NCBI GenBank assembly: GCA_016839945.1
Contig: JAEOTE010000038.1
Location: forward strand, 1 to 36,308
Reading direction: 5' to 3'
Source: Candidatus Heimdallarchaeota archaeon
GTDB lineage: Archaea > Asgardarchaeota > Heimdallarchaeia > Heimdallarchaeales > Heimdallarchaeaceae
DNA length: 36,308 nt
The translations under genes were made by a program, and so were the position numbers. The notes below the pieces were generated by a model. That model saw only the letters and a list, made by a program, of their open reading frames with translations, was not told the origin of the DNA and did no database searches. The stretch's first letter is position 1, and every line of letters starts with the position of its first letter. This document shows positions 24,408-33,588 of this stretch, piece by piece.

Positions 24408-25187
24408 ATCAACTGCGAAATGACCTATTCTTGGTGAAAGCCATCGAATAAATCGTATTATTTCAATTGTGAAATCGCACTCAATTTTATTGTTTCTTAA
24501 GATGTGATGGATTTTTTCTTCAATATCTTCTTTTCTTATTTGTTTGGTTTGAGTATGGTTTGTTACTTGCCAATGAATAACTCCTGATTTTTCCTTGAGC
24601 GATTCGTAAGCTACTGGGAGTGATTTCTCTGCTTCAAGTGGAAGAGGAAGCAAAACTCTATCTACATTACTAAAGAATAACTTCGGTACTAAAACAAATG
24701 CATCGCCAGAATAAGGGTAGATATTATCTTGGCATTTATTTAGAACTATGTTTTTACATAAATAGTCATATGCTATTTCATTAATTTCGATGCTGTGAAT
24801 TTTGCACGAATGTTGCTTTGTTGAGATAGCTACATCAAATGGTCCAACGCCTGCAAAAAAATTGAGTATTGTCTCCTCCTCTTTAACTAAATTGGCTACT
24901 CTCTGTCTTTCATAACTGAGTTTTGGAGAAAAAAAAGTGTGAATAGGATTTAGCAAAAAGCTATTTCCGTGCTCTCTGTAAGTTGTTTCAAATTCCTCTT
25001 CTCCTAGTAAGAATTTTAGTTCTCTTTTTCTTTCTTTTCCATATATCTTTGAAACCTGGACTAAAACTGTTCTAATGTAAGGGTGTTTTAACATTTTTTT
25101 TCGTGCGAAATCTTCCATTATCTTTGTATCTTCTGTTTCTCTTAAAATCATAATGTGTCCAATAATCTCAAATGGAATACTTTTCAT
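24390..25187 (-). CDS. Trm5-like tRNA (guanine37-N1)-methyltransferase
   Basis: The 265-residue class I methyltransferase resembles archaeal Trm5. YREHGNSFLLN with TFFSPKLSYERQRVA is the pre-catalytic segment. NFFAGVGPFDVA (109-120) is the S-adenosylmethionine motif I. IHSIEINEIAYDYLCKNI is motif II, and DRVLLPLPLEAEKSLPVA stands where the family has an NLP(x) motif. Trm5 methylates N1 of G37 next to the anticodon, preventing frameshifts, and in some archaea starts wyosine synthesis. The usual D1 domain seems to be missing or reduced, as in Trm5a/c-like short forms. It starts 16 bases after the citrate-lyase subunit and probably shares its transcript. Confidence 0.85.
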   Translation of the reverse strand: MKSIPFEIIGHIMILRETEDTKIMEDFARKKMLKHPYIRTVLVQVSKIYGKERKRELKFLLGEEEFETTYREHGNSFLLNPIHTFFSPKLSYERQRVANLVKEEETILNFFAGVGPFDVAISTKQHSCKIHSIEINEIAYDYLCKNIVLNKCQDNIYPYSGDAFVLVPKLFFSNVDRVLLPLPLEAEKSLPVAYESLKEKSGVIHWQVTNHTQTKQIRKEDIEEKIHHILRNNKIECDFTIEIIRFIRWLSPRIGHFAVDLHFFN

Positions 25188-25203
25188 TTAAACCAGTTTT
25201 AGT

Positions 25204-27345
25204 TTATTTTATTTCACGAATTGATGGTCCTTTATACACAGCTTTATCGAATGCTAACCTTCGCATTGGAGATTGTGTAGTTACTTCTTCATAGTAGTGT
25301 GCCCCTAATCCAGCAATTCTTCCAAAAACAAATACTGCTTTTGCCAATTTGGGATTTATATCCATATCTGCAATAATTGCCCCAATTACCCCATCAACAT
25401 TAATAGGAAGATTCATACCTCTAACTCTAAAGAAGACATCACTCACTAATTTTGAAACAGTAACACACTCTTTTGCGTAACCTGCTTTTTCTGAGAGATT
25501 CCAAAGAACATCCCTTCTTGGATCTCGAGTATGGATGCGGTGACCTAGACCTTCTATTCGTTTACCTGTTTTTATTATCTCTTTCATTATTCTAAAAGTT
25601 GCTTCTTCTAAATCGATATTATTTTCTTTTGCTTTTTCTACAACAGATAAGAAAAATTCTGCTGCTTTCTGTCCAGCACCACCATGAACATCTGTTATTG
25701 CTTGAATTCCTGCAGATAATGCTACCTCGAACGATGTCCGTGTTGATGCAAGAATCAAGGTTGCTTGAGCAGATGGAGGTGTAACACCATGGTCCACACA
25801 TGCTGTAATTATAGCTTCAAGTAATCTGGTTTTTTGCTTCTCCTGTTTTTCTTCACCTACTAATCCTAGATAAATCATATCTGCAAAGGAGATGTTATCT
25901 ATAGAAATCTGATTTAAAACTTCTAGATTATCAAAAATAATCGCTAGATATCTTAAAGCTCTTCCTAAGCTAAACGCTATAATCGCTGATTCATCAGTAC
26001 TTTTTTTCATAAATTCAGATATATGTGAATCAAGAAGTAAACAAGTACCAATTATTTTAGATACGTCAGAATTTGGTGATATATCAAGTCTTTCAGAAAA
26101 TTTCTCTTTTGCAGCTTCTTTTGCTATTTTTTCAAGTTCTTCTATTTTTTCTAAATTTGGAAACTCACCAGTAACTAAAAGATGAGAAGTTTCTAATAAT
26201 CCTTTATTAGCAATAACTTCCTGAAGAGGATATCCTCTTATCAATAAATTATTTGGCATCACATTTGTCACAAGTGTTCCCCAAGTGGGCTCTGGTGGCT
26301 TAGCATTCCATTTTTCTTTCATTTTCTTATAATAATCCTCAATTTCAAAGTATGTTTTATTTAACTTTGATTTCACTACGTCGATCAAGTCTTTTTGGTG
26401 GTTTACAACCGTTACTTCTGCCTTTTCTAAGATCTCTCTTTTTGAATTATATGTTCCATATCTTTGACCTGGTGCAATTACAGCTCCTGCATGACCCATA
26501 GTTTTTCCTTCTGGTGCGTTTGCTCCGGAAATCATAGCAACCAATGGTTTGGTGTATTTTTCAGGATGAGAAATCATATCCTGTGCAAGTATTTCTTCTT
26601 GCATCCCCCCTATCTCTCCAGCAATAACAACTAAATCCGTATGTTCAAAATTCATCACCAATGAGACTAAGTCAATGAACCTGGATCCAATTGCACCATC
26701 TCCACCAACTCCTAATACTCCATTCTGTGAGATTCCTGCACTTGCTAAAGCATCAGATAAGTGATAAAGAATTGCACCACTTCTTGATAATATTGTGACA
26801 CCTTTAGGTCCTACAATGTCATCAACTTGTTGAGCTTGAAAAATATCTGGAAGCATTCCAACTTTAATACTTTCAGGTGGGAAGATTATTCCAGGTGTAT
26901 TTCCTCCAAATAAAATTGTCTTGTGTTTTCTTGCTTCTACTAAAATATCTCTAACATCTCTTAAAGGAATGAACTCTGATATAAGAACAACTATTGGTAT
27001 TCCTGCTTTGATTACTTCAATAGTAGAATCTTTTGCTGTAGAGTAGTGTTTCCAAATACTGGCTACAGCAATATTTGGGTGGTTTTCGACTGCTTCAGCT
27101 GCAGTTTCATATATAGGAATAGTTTCATGTACCTTTGTACCTCCTCTTCCTGGAGCTACACCACAAGTAACATTTGTTCCATATTCCATCATGAGTTGTG
27201 CATGTCTTGTTCCTTGTCTTCCAAGACCTACAATCATTGTTTCAATTGTTTCAGCTTTCGATATCTTCTCCGCTAGATCCGGTCGGACTTGTTTAATTAG
27301 ATAATATAACAACCCTTGGTCAACTGATATTTTTTCAGTACTCAT
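25204..27345 (-). CDS. ATP-citrate lyase large subunit: SucD-like domain fused to citryl-CoA lyase domain
   Basis: The protein has 713 residues. Residues 1-330 are SucD-like: a CoA-binding Rossmann part (MIVGLGRQGTRHAQ), LFGGNTPG, and the phosphohistidine loop MGHAGAV with His285. Residues about 350-713 form a citrate-synthase/citryl-CoA-lyase domain, with IRGYPLQEVI, His519 (DHGVTPPSA), His602 (GLGHRIH) and Asp651 (PINVDG) matching the catalytic His-His-Asp set. With the SucC-like partner it should convert citrate, CoA and ATP to acetyl-CoA and oxaloacetate through citryl-CoA. Its ATG abuts the partner's stop codon. Use for another 2-hydroxy tricarboxylate, or in the synthetic direction, cannot be excluded. 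Confidence 0.88.
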   Translation of the reverse strand: MSTEKISVDQGLLYYLIKQVRPDLAEKISKAETIETMIVGLGRQGTRHAQLMMEYGTNVTCGVAPGRGGTKVHETIPIYETAAEAVENHPNIAVASIWKHYSTAKDSTIEVIKAGIPIVVLISEFIPLRDVRDILVEARKHKTILFGGNTPGIIFPPESIKVGMLPDIFQAQQVDDIVGPKGVTILSRSGAILYHLSDALASAGISQNGVLGVGGDGAIGSRFIDLVSLVMNFEHTDLVVIAGEIGGMQEEILAQDMISHPEKYTKPLVAMISGANAPEGKTMGHAGAVIAPGQRYGTYNSKREILEKAEVTVVNHQKDLIDVVKSKLNKTYFEIEDYYKKMKEKWNAKPPEPTWGTLVTNVMPNNLLIRGYPLQEVIANKGLLETSHLLVTGEFPNLEKIEELEKIAKEAAKEKFSERLDISPNSDVSKIIGTCLLLDSHISEFMKKSTDESAIIAFSLGRALRYLAIIFDNLEVLNQISIDNISFADMIYLGLVGEEKQEKQKTRLLEAIITACVDHGVTPPSAQATLILASTRTSFEVALSAGIQAITDVHGGAGQKAAEFFLSVVEKAKENNIDLEEATFRIMKEIIKTGKRIEGLGHRIHTRDPRRDVLWNLSEKAGYAKECVTVSKLVSDVFFRVRGMNLPINVDGVIGAIIADMDINPKLAKAVFVFGRIAGLGAHYYEEVTTQSPMRRLAFDKAVYKGPSIREIK

Positions 27346-28659
27346 CTAGTTCACTTCCTTTTCTATTAACTGTTTTTTGACCTTGAAACCATAATCAATG
27401 CCATCTCTAATTACATCAGCCATTATTTTCTGATTACCAATAACTATGTGTAAATCTTTCAAAGGTTCTGGAGTTTCCCTTTTAGCTTTTTCAAGGTATG
27501 CCCTAGCTGCAGCTAAATCTGTTCCAACCATTCTACCAAAAACAGGAATCATCCTCTTCTTAGACATAAACCTGTCTCTTAGTGACATTATTAACCCTCT
27601 TATGAATATATCACAGCTGGAAATACCTCCAAATCTACTAGTTATAATAATGTCAGTAGCAGGATGATCCATTAATAAATGAAACATATCTGCCACTTTA
27701 ATAAGTGAAGGACCTCCCCCGCTGTCCATGAAATTTATTGGTATAACTTTACCTTCAAAATAACGGTTCCCTATATTAACTACTTCATCAATTGAAAAAA
27801 TTCCATAACCAGCACCACCTGGTACTAATCCTACATACAATTTGTCTTTATCTTTTACAAAATCTTCTGGATGTTCTATCAAATCAAGATAGGGAAATCC
27901 AATTTTATATGCTTGTTCCTCGTATACAGTCTGCTCTGATACATCGTGTCTTTTACTGCGAGGATCAATATTAATTGATTTCAATAAAGGCGCTTGTCTG
28001 TAAAGACTATTATCATCAAGAACAATTTTTGCATCTGCAGCAATAACACTATTATCTTTTGTTACGATTAATGGATTTATTTCACAAATTTTTGCTTCAA
28101 CTTGCTGAAAAGCATTATAAAGTGATCTAATTGCATTGCTTAATTTATCTTTAATTGTTAAGAAATCTGCATTTTTCTCAACTAAAAATATAGCAGCTTC
28201 TTCTGCAATATCATCTGGTAAATCTTTAACGTTATCTTTTATTATTTTCTTCCAAATCTTTTCAGGGTGAGTTCTAGCAACTTCTTCAATATCGATACCA
28301 CCACTTGCAGATGTTACAATTACAATATCGAAGGTTGCAGGATCTGTGGTTACAGACATATAGATTTCATTCGCAACATCTACAGCTTTCTCAAGAAGAA
28401 TCTTTTTGACAGGACATCCATGGATTTTCATTTCAAACATTTTTTCAACATTTTCTCTGGTTTCTTCAATATTGGAACATAACTTGATTCCACCTGCTTT
28501 TCCCCTTCCCCCTATCAAAACCATAGCTTTTACCATTACTGGAAATTTCAAAGATAAATCGTCTAATTCTTCTATTTGTTCTATTGCTGCAACTTGTTTT
28601 GGTATAACAAGCCCATGTTTTTCAAAAATCTGTTTCGCTTCATATTCATATAATTTCAT
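27346..28659 (-). CDS. ATP-citrate lyase small subunit / SucC-like ATP-grasp protein
   Basis: The 437-residue protein has the succinyl-CoA synthetase beta-subunit plan. The N-terminal ATP-grasp domain opens MKLYEYEAKQIFEKHGL, with VKAMVLIGGRGKAGG for nucleotide binding and CEINPLIVT near residue 190. A C-terminal CoA-ligase domain follows, with VGLVPGGAGYGI, NFMDSGGGPS and TSRFGGIS. It should activate the carboxylate with ATP and pass the phosphoryl to His285 of the fusion subunit. Pairing with a citryl-CoA-lyase fusion points to citrate, not succinate, as substrate. It lies 12 bases after the fused aconitase gene in the same operon. Confidence 0.88.
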   Translation of the reverse strand: MKLYEYEAKQIFEKHGLVIPKQVAAIEQIEELDDLSLKFPVMVKAMVLIGGRGKAGGIKLCSNIEETRENVEKMFEMKIHGCPVKKILLEKAVDVANEIYMSVTTDPATFDIVIVTSASGGIDIEEVARTHPEKIWKKIIKDNVKDLPDDIAEEAAIFLVEKNADFLTIKDKLSNAIRSLYNAFQQVEAKICEINPLIVTKDNSVIAADAKIVLDDNSLYRQAPLLKSINIDPRSKRHDVSEQTVYEEQAYKIGFPYLDLIEHPEDFVKDKDKLYVGLVPGGAGYGIFSIDEVVNIGNRYFEGKVIPINFMDSGGGPSLIKVADMFHLLMDHPATDIIITSRFGGISSCDIFIRGLIMSLRDRFMSKKRMIPVFGRMVGTDLAAARAYLEKAKRETPEPLKDLHIVIGNQKIMADVIRDGIDYGFKVKKQLIEKEVN

Positions 28660-28671
28660 CTATTATTACCT

Positions 28672-30525
28672 CTATTCTGAATATTGTTTTTTGTAGTACT
28701 TTATCAAACCACCAGCATTGAAGATTTTTAGCAATTCAGCTGGTAACTTACCTGTATTGTAAACACTATCTCCGTTAGTTATTTGACCTCCTTCTAAATC
28801 TATGGAGGTTAGAAAATCTTTGTTGAAGTTATCTACAAATTCTGGGTGAACAATGATTGGTAATCCTTGGTTAATAGCAGATCTATAGAAAATACGTGCT
28901 ACTGATTTGACAATCACAGCTTTAACACCCGCAGAAGCTAGCCCTACAGCTGGATGTTCTCTTGATGAACCACAACCAAAATTACTACCAGCAACTATGA
29001 TATCATCATTTGTTACGCGAGATGAAAAAGTTTCATCTAGACCTTTGAATAAATGAGGTATTATTTTTTCACCATCAGCTGATTTAATGTCGTAAGTTAA
29101 ATTGCCTGCAAACATTTGATCTGTATTTAAATCATCTATTTCGCTATAATCCCAGGTACCCTTAAGGTAACGGTTATCATCAGTTGATATTTGAAGAGTT
29201 CTCATTTCTTTAACTCTTGATTGTAGCTGTAATTTCGATTCTCTTTTTTCAACTTTTATAGGTAGATAATCTCTTGGATCAACAATCCTTCCTTCAATTG
29301 CTGATGCAACCACTGTTGCTGGTGAGGCTAGAAATACTGAACTTCTTTTGTTTCCCATTCTACCAAGAAAATTCCTATTGGCTGTTGATATAACATTCCA
29401 GTCATCAGCTGGTAAACCTTGTCCTTTACCAAGGCATGGGCCACAGCTGCAAGATAGAATTATAGCCCCTGCTTCAACAAGTGTTTGAATAACCCCTTGT
29501 TTCATAGCATTAAGATAAATCTCTTGAGATGCTGGTGCAACAAGAAACTGAACACCTGTTTTTACTTTTCTATCTTTGATTATTGATGCTGCAATGACTA
29601 AATCATCTAAACGAGCATTAGTACAGGTACCAAGGAATGCTTGATCGATAAATGTTTCATCAATGTTTCTTATAAAATGAACATTATCAACTTGGTGTGG
29701 AACTGCAACTAAAGGTTCCAACTCATTAAGATTAACAATTAATTCTTGGATAAATGAAGCATCGTTATCTGACCACATTAGGTTGTCTTGTAGAGTTGTG
29801 TCTTCTGAATCATGTTTTTCCTTCAACCAATCAGATAATATTTTGTCAGGAGGAAAAACCGCTGTTTTGGCCCCCATTTCTGATGCTAAATTTGCCAAAG
29901 TCATTCGTTCTGAAATGCTAAGCGATTCCACTCCATCTCCATGAAACTCAATTGCTTTGTATGTGGCCCCTGCTGAACCAATTGCATTCATAAGGTATAA
30001 AGCAATATCTTTTGCATAAACTCCTGGAGGAAGTCTTCCATTTAGGATTACTTTGATGGTTTCAGGTACTCTAAACCATGTTTTTCCAGTTAACCATAAT
30101 CCAGCAGTTTCAGTTCTATCAATACCAGCTGCAAAAGCTGAAAAAGCTCCACTTGTACAAGTGTGCGAATCTGATCCTACAATAAGCATTTCTGGCAATG
30201 CATGGTTTGCCATTAATTGATGACATATTCCTTTTCCCTCATCGTAAAAATTAGTAATTTCTTGATTTTTGACTAATTCTCGAATAATCTTATGATCATT
30301 TGCAATTGTAACACTTGCTGGTGGTGAATCATGATCCAAAACAATAACTAAACGGTTAGGATATTTGATTTTTGTATCACCCATTTTTTGAAATGTTTTA
30401 TAGATTGAAGCAGAGTTATCATGAGATAGAATTAAGTCGGGTTCAGCAAAAACAATATCTCCTGCACTAACTTCTTGACCAGATTTTTTTGAAAATAATT
30501 TTTCTGAATAAGTCTTACCACTCAT
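28672..30525 (-). CDS. Single-chain aconitase (Aquifex-type length)
   Basis: In this 617-residue protein the catalytic domains (1-420) have SDSHTCTSGAFSAFAAGID, LGTCTNARLDDL and SCSCGPCLGKGQG, supplying the three cysteines of the [4Fe-4S] cluster. The swivel domain (about 460-617) has the substrate-binding GSNFGCGSSREHPAVGL and IFYRSAINQGLPI. Fusion of both parts in about 620-650 residues matches the short aconitases called Aquifex-type. It should interconvert citrate and isocitrate via cis-aconitate, fitting the isocitrate dehydrogenase and citrate lyase genes on either side. GAGGAT precedes the ATG. An isopropylmalate-type substrate is less likely given the neighbours. Confidence 0.88.
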   Translation of the reverse strand: MSGKTYSEKLFSKKSGQEVSAGDIVFAEPDLILSHDNSASIYKTFQKMGDTKIKYPNRLVIVLDHDSPPASVTIANDHKIIRELVKNQEITNFYDEGKGICHQLMANHALPEMLIVGSDSHTCTSGAFSAFAAGIDRTETAGLWLTGKTWFRVPETIKVILNGRLPPGVYAKDIALYLMNAIGSAGATYKAIEFHGDGVESLSISERMTLANLASEMGAKTAVFPPDKILSDWLKEKHDSEDTTLQDNLMWSDNDASFIQELIVNLNELEPLVAVPHQVDNVHFIRNIDETFIDQAFLGTCTNARLDDLVIAASIIKDRKVKTGVQFLVAPASQEIYLNAMKQGVIQTLVEAGAIILSCSCGPCLGKGQGLPADDWNVISTANRNFLGRMGNKRSSVFLASPATVVASAIEGRIVDPRDYLPIKVEKRESKLQLQSRVKEMRTLQISTDDNRYLKGTWDYSEIDDLNTDQMFAGNLTYDIKSADGEKIIPHLFKGLDETFSSRVTNDDIIVAGSNFGCGSSREHPAVGLASAGVKAVIVKSVARIFYRSAINQGLPIIVHPEFVDNFNKDFLTSIDLEGGQITNGDSVYNTGKLPAELLKIFNAGGLIKYYKKQYSE

Positions 30526-30543
30526 TTTCTAATCCTCACTTTT

Positions 30544-31050
30544 CTACATCCCTTCTCCTAGTTTTAACAAACCTCCAGCTTCCATAATGTCTAATACTGG
30601 TTTTGGTATAGATTTGCATTTAATCTCATTCCCTTTGTCTAAATTAACAATGATTGCGTCTTCTATATTGATCTCCAAAGCATCAAGGTTATCAATTGGT
30701 AATTGTGAGATACCTGGGGCTTCTATAAGTAATAGACCAGAATTCACAGCATTACTATAATAAATGGGACCAAAAGATTCTCCAACTATTGCCTTAATTT
30801 TATGGGCTAGAAAGCCAGTTACAGCTTGTTGTCTTGTCGATCCTTTTCCAAAATTCTTTCCAACAACAATAATCTCTCCTTCATGATTTCCTTTTCCAAA
30901 ACTCTCGAAACCTTCAAGATTTCCAAATATGTGTGGCTTAATTTCTTGAGGATCGTGCATTGTCAAGAGGGACTGATGAAAGATTTGATCAGTATCAATG
31001 TCATCTATAATGACTAATTTTGCTTTTCCACTTATCTTCTTTATGCTCAT
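30544..31050 (-). CDS. Aconitase-family small (swivel) subunit, LeuD/HacB-like
   Basis: The 168-residue swivel domain is a separate chain: IIDDIDTDQIFHQSLL at the specificity-loop end, then VVGKNFGKGSTRQQAV and ESFGPIYYSNAVNSGLLLIEA. In aconitase and isopropylmalate isomerase the central motif is GSSREH; here it is GSTRQQ, so Ser and Arg are kept but Glu-His is replaced by Gln-Gln. It pairs with the large subunit, whose TAA stop abuts this ATG. Candidates are isopropylmalate, homoaconitate or methylisocitrate-type substrates; no leucine or lysine genes are adjacent. Confidence 0.88.
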   Translation of the reverse strand: MSIKKISGKAKLVIIDDIDTDQIFHQSLLTMHDPQEIKPHIFGNLEGFESFGKGNHEGEIIVVGKNFGKGSTRQQAVTGFLAHKIKAIVGESFGPIYYSNAVNSGLLLIEAPGISQLPIDNLDALEINIEDAIIVNLDKGNEIKCKSIPKPVLDIMEAGGLLKLGEGM

Positions 31051-32331
31051 TTAATCATCTCTAATCTTTGGTCTTGCAATTTTCCCTTGAATCGCAGTAG
31101 CTGCAGCTACCACTGGACTCGCCAAATAGACATCAGCTGGTCCAATTTTTCCTTGAGTATTGCGGTTACCTGTTGTTAAAGTAACTGCTGTTTTCCCTCC
31201 AGTCAAGCCATATTGACCTTTTGCGCAAGTTGAACAGCCAACTCCAAAAATATTACCTCCGGCTTCTAGAATTGTAGCCATAGCACTTTGATTATGTATT
31301 GAAATAAAGTCTTCACGAGTTGCAGGAACAATACCAAGTCTTACATCTGGGTCAACTTCCTTATTTTTTAGAATTTTAGCTGCATCTTGGATATCAGTTG
31401 CACTTCCATTTGTACAAGATCCTATAATAATTGAGTTAATTGGAGTTCCCAATACATCATCAATAGGTTTAACATTATGAGGATGAGGAGGACACGCAAT
31501 CTGTAAATCCAAATCTTGAATATCTATAATGAGCTCAGAGCAATATTCAGCATTTTTATCTGCGCTTATTAATTCTAGATTGATATTGAATTGTCTGTAA
31601 TATTCTGCTACTTGCTCATCTGGTGGGACGAAACCAATCATTCCAGAAGCTTCAGTAATTAGAGAACATAGTGTAACTCGATCTTCAATGCTTAATTCTG
31701 ATATGCACTCTCCATAGAACTCAACAGCTTGACCAGTTATTTCATACTCATGAAGTTTCTTAAGAACAAATAAAGCCAGATCTTTAGATGTTGTAGGCCA
31801 TTTGTATGATCCTTTTAAAATAACTTTTACCGTTTCAGGGATTTTTATCCAAGATTTTCCAGTTTTCATGGCAAAAGCAAGCATTACATCACCAGCTCCT
31901 TGACCTAAAATACCCAATGCTCCTAAAATGTTGTAATGGCTATCAGCCCCAAAAACAATATCTCCAGGTTTCGCAAAACCCCTTCGAAACAATAGATGTG
32001 ATCCAATACCTGAACCTAAATCAGTAACTTGAATATTGTGTTCCTTAGCAAACACACGAATTTTTTCCTGATCAATTGCGTGTTTTGGGTCGTTTCCATA
32101 TGGATAACAATCTGGTGTGAAAATAATCTTTCCATTGTCAAATGTTTTTGAATTAGAGTAATGTTTTTGGAATAAATCCACAACTTGAGGTCCTGCATAA
32201 TCCCTTGCTGTAACTAAATCGATGTTAATCCATACAATATTTCCAGGAAAAATCTCTTCATCTGATACACTGCTGTGTGTTTTAATTATTTTTTCAATTA
32301 TAGTTAAACCAGTCATCTCGCCCAATTTCAT
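31051..32331 (-). CDS. Aconitase-family large subunit, LeuC/HacA-like
   Basis: The 426-residue catalytic subunit has GADSHYNILGALGILGQGAGDV, IIGSCTNGSATDIQDAAKIL and GVGCSTCAKGQYGLTGG, giving the three [4Fe-4S] cysteines. TTGNRNTQGKIG and a final ASPVVAAATAIQGKI complete the family order. It dehydrates and rehydrates a 2-hydroxy di- or tricarboxylate. The canonical SDSHT is changed to ADSHY, unusual in a stretch near the active site. Together with the separate swivel chain it forms a second aconitase-type enzyme in this operon. A TATA-like stretch at 32345-32358 suits a leaderless start at 32331, so an internal promoter is possible after the dehydrogenase gene. Confidence 0.88.
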   Translation of the reverse strand: MKLGEMTGLTIIEKIIKTHSSVSDEEIFPGNIVWINIDLVTARDYAGPQVVDLFQKHYSNSKTFDNGKIIFTPDCYPYGNDPKHAIDQEKIRVFAKEHNIQVTDLGSGIGSHLLFRRGFAKPGDIVFGADSHYNILGALGILGQGAGDVMLAFAMKTGKSWIKIPETVKVILKGSYKWPTTSKDLALFVLKKLHEYEITGQAVEFYGECISELSIEDRVTLCSLITEASGMIGFVPPDEQVAEYYRQFNINLELISADKNAEYCSELIIDIQDLDLQIACPPHPHNVKPIDDVLGTPINSIIIGSCTNGSATDIQDAAKILKNKEVDPDVRLGIVPATREDFISIHNQSAMATILEAGGNIFGVGCSTCAKGQYGLTGGKTAVTLTTGNRNTQGKIGPADVYLASPVVAAATAIQGKIARPKIRDD

Positions 32332-32344
32332 CGATTAATAAGAA

Positions 32345-32358
32345 GGTAATAAAATTAA
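32345..32358 (-). promoter_or_regulatory. TATA-like stretch before the aconitase-family large subunit
   Basis: The minus strand reads GTTAATTTTATTAC, centred about 22 bases upstream of the ATG at 32331, in a gap of 107 bases after the dehydrogenase gene. It may start a separate leaderless transcript for the citrate genes. Confidence 0.3.
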
Positions 32359-32438
32359 CTCTATGTGTGTAATTATGTACAAAACGTAAAATATTATTTT
32401 ATTCATTATTAATTCAAGAAAAAAATAGGTGAGGTAAT

Positions 32439-33572
32439 TTATGCCTTCAATTTCTCACAAATAGCATCAGCCATTTCAGATGTTGTTGAAGATCCACCCA
32501 TATCATAAGTTCTGACTTTTCCTTCTAGTATAACAGTAGCAACCGCTTCCTCTATTTTCTTTGCCATCTCTTTTTCGCCAAGCCAATCAAGCATCATTTT
32601 TGCTGCTAATATCTGCGCAATAGGGTTAACTTTATTCATACCTATATATTTTGGAGCAGAACCATGTGTTGGCTCAAATACTGCAAAATTATCTCCAATA
32701 TTGCCAGAACATGCAAAACCTAATCCACCTATAAGTTGAGCACAGAGATCTGAAACTATGTCTCCAAACATATTTGAAGCAACAAGAACTCCATAATTTT
32801 GTGGGTTCTTAACTAACCACATAGCCATCGCATCAATATTTGTTTCCCAGAGTTCCAAATTGTTATATTCTTGAACAAGCTTACGAGCTTCTCTTATCAT
32901 CAGTCCACTTGTTTCTCTGATTACATTTGGTTTTTCTACAACAGTTACTGTTGGGTAACCAAAGTCTCTTGCATAATCCATACTTGCCTTAAGAATACGT
33001 TTGACTCCTTTCCTAGTAAAAATCCTAGTTGAAATCGCAACATCATTAAGATTTGCTCCTTCAAATCTTTTAGCTTTGGGATGGTTCTCGATTATTGTTT
33101 TCATTACTCCTTCAGGAACTGGATGCCATTCAATCCCAACATAAAGACCTTCAGTATTCTCACGAAAAACCACTAAATCTAGATCATCTCTGTAATTTAA
33201 TGGATTTCCTGGGTATGCTTTACATGGACGCAAATTTACGTATAAATCAAATAATTGTCTCAATCTTACTATTGGACTGAAATAGATCAAATCCTTTCCT
33301 TGTAATTCAGGTATTAATTCTTTTTCTGCTTCTTCTTTTGGTTTGGATGTAATAGCAGAGAATAAACAACAATCAGATTGTTTTAACAGTTCTATTGTTC
33401 TTTCAGGTAGTGCGTCCCCCTCTTTACACCAAAATTCCCAACCAATGTCACCCCACTTATATTCAGCAAGTTCACTAAAGCCCACAGCATCAAGAGCTTT
33501 CATTGCTGCATCAGTAACATCTTTGCCAATTCCATCACCAGGTAAAACTGCAATTTTATATTTTTTACTCAT
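32439..33572 (-). CDS. icd: Isocitrate dehydrogenase, NADP-type signature
   Basis: The 377-residue protein belongs to the isocitrate/isopropylmalate dehydrogenase family: LPGDGIGKDV at the start, LRQLFDLYVNLRPCKAYPG, FRENTEGLYVGIEW (the region with the substrate-binding Ser/Thr), NMFGDIVSDL, and EPTHGSAPKYIGMNKVNP. In the last motif Lys-Tyr occupies the positions that in E. coli Icd contact the NADP 2'-phosphate; NAD enzymes carry Asp there. It should interconvert isocitrate and 2-oxoglutarate with NADP. GGTGA lies 5 bases before the ATG, which follows the HD gene by 16 bases. Homoisocitrate activity is an alternative. Confidence 0.9.
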   Translation of the reverse strand: MSKKYKIAVLPGDGIGKDVTDAAMKALDAVGFSELAEYKWGDIGWEFWCKEGDALPERTIELLKQSDCCLFSAITSKPKEEAEKELIPELQGKDLIYFSPIVRLRQLFDLYVNLRPCKAYPGNPLNYRDDLDLVVFRENTEGLYVGIEWHPVPEGVMKTIIENHPKAKRFEGANLNDVAISTRIFTRKGVKRILKASMDYARDFGYPTVTVVEKPNVIRETSGLMIREARKLVQEYNNLELWETNIDAMAMWLVKNPQNYGVLVASNMFGDIVSDLCAQLIGGLGFACSGNIGDNFAVFEPTHGSAPKYIGMNKVNPIAQILAAKMMLDWLGEKEMAKKIEEAVATVILEGKVRTYDMGGSSTTSEMADAICEKLKA

Positions 33573-33588
33573 TTTTTCACCTTTTCTC

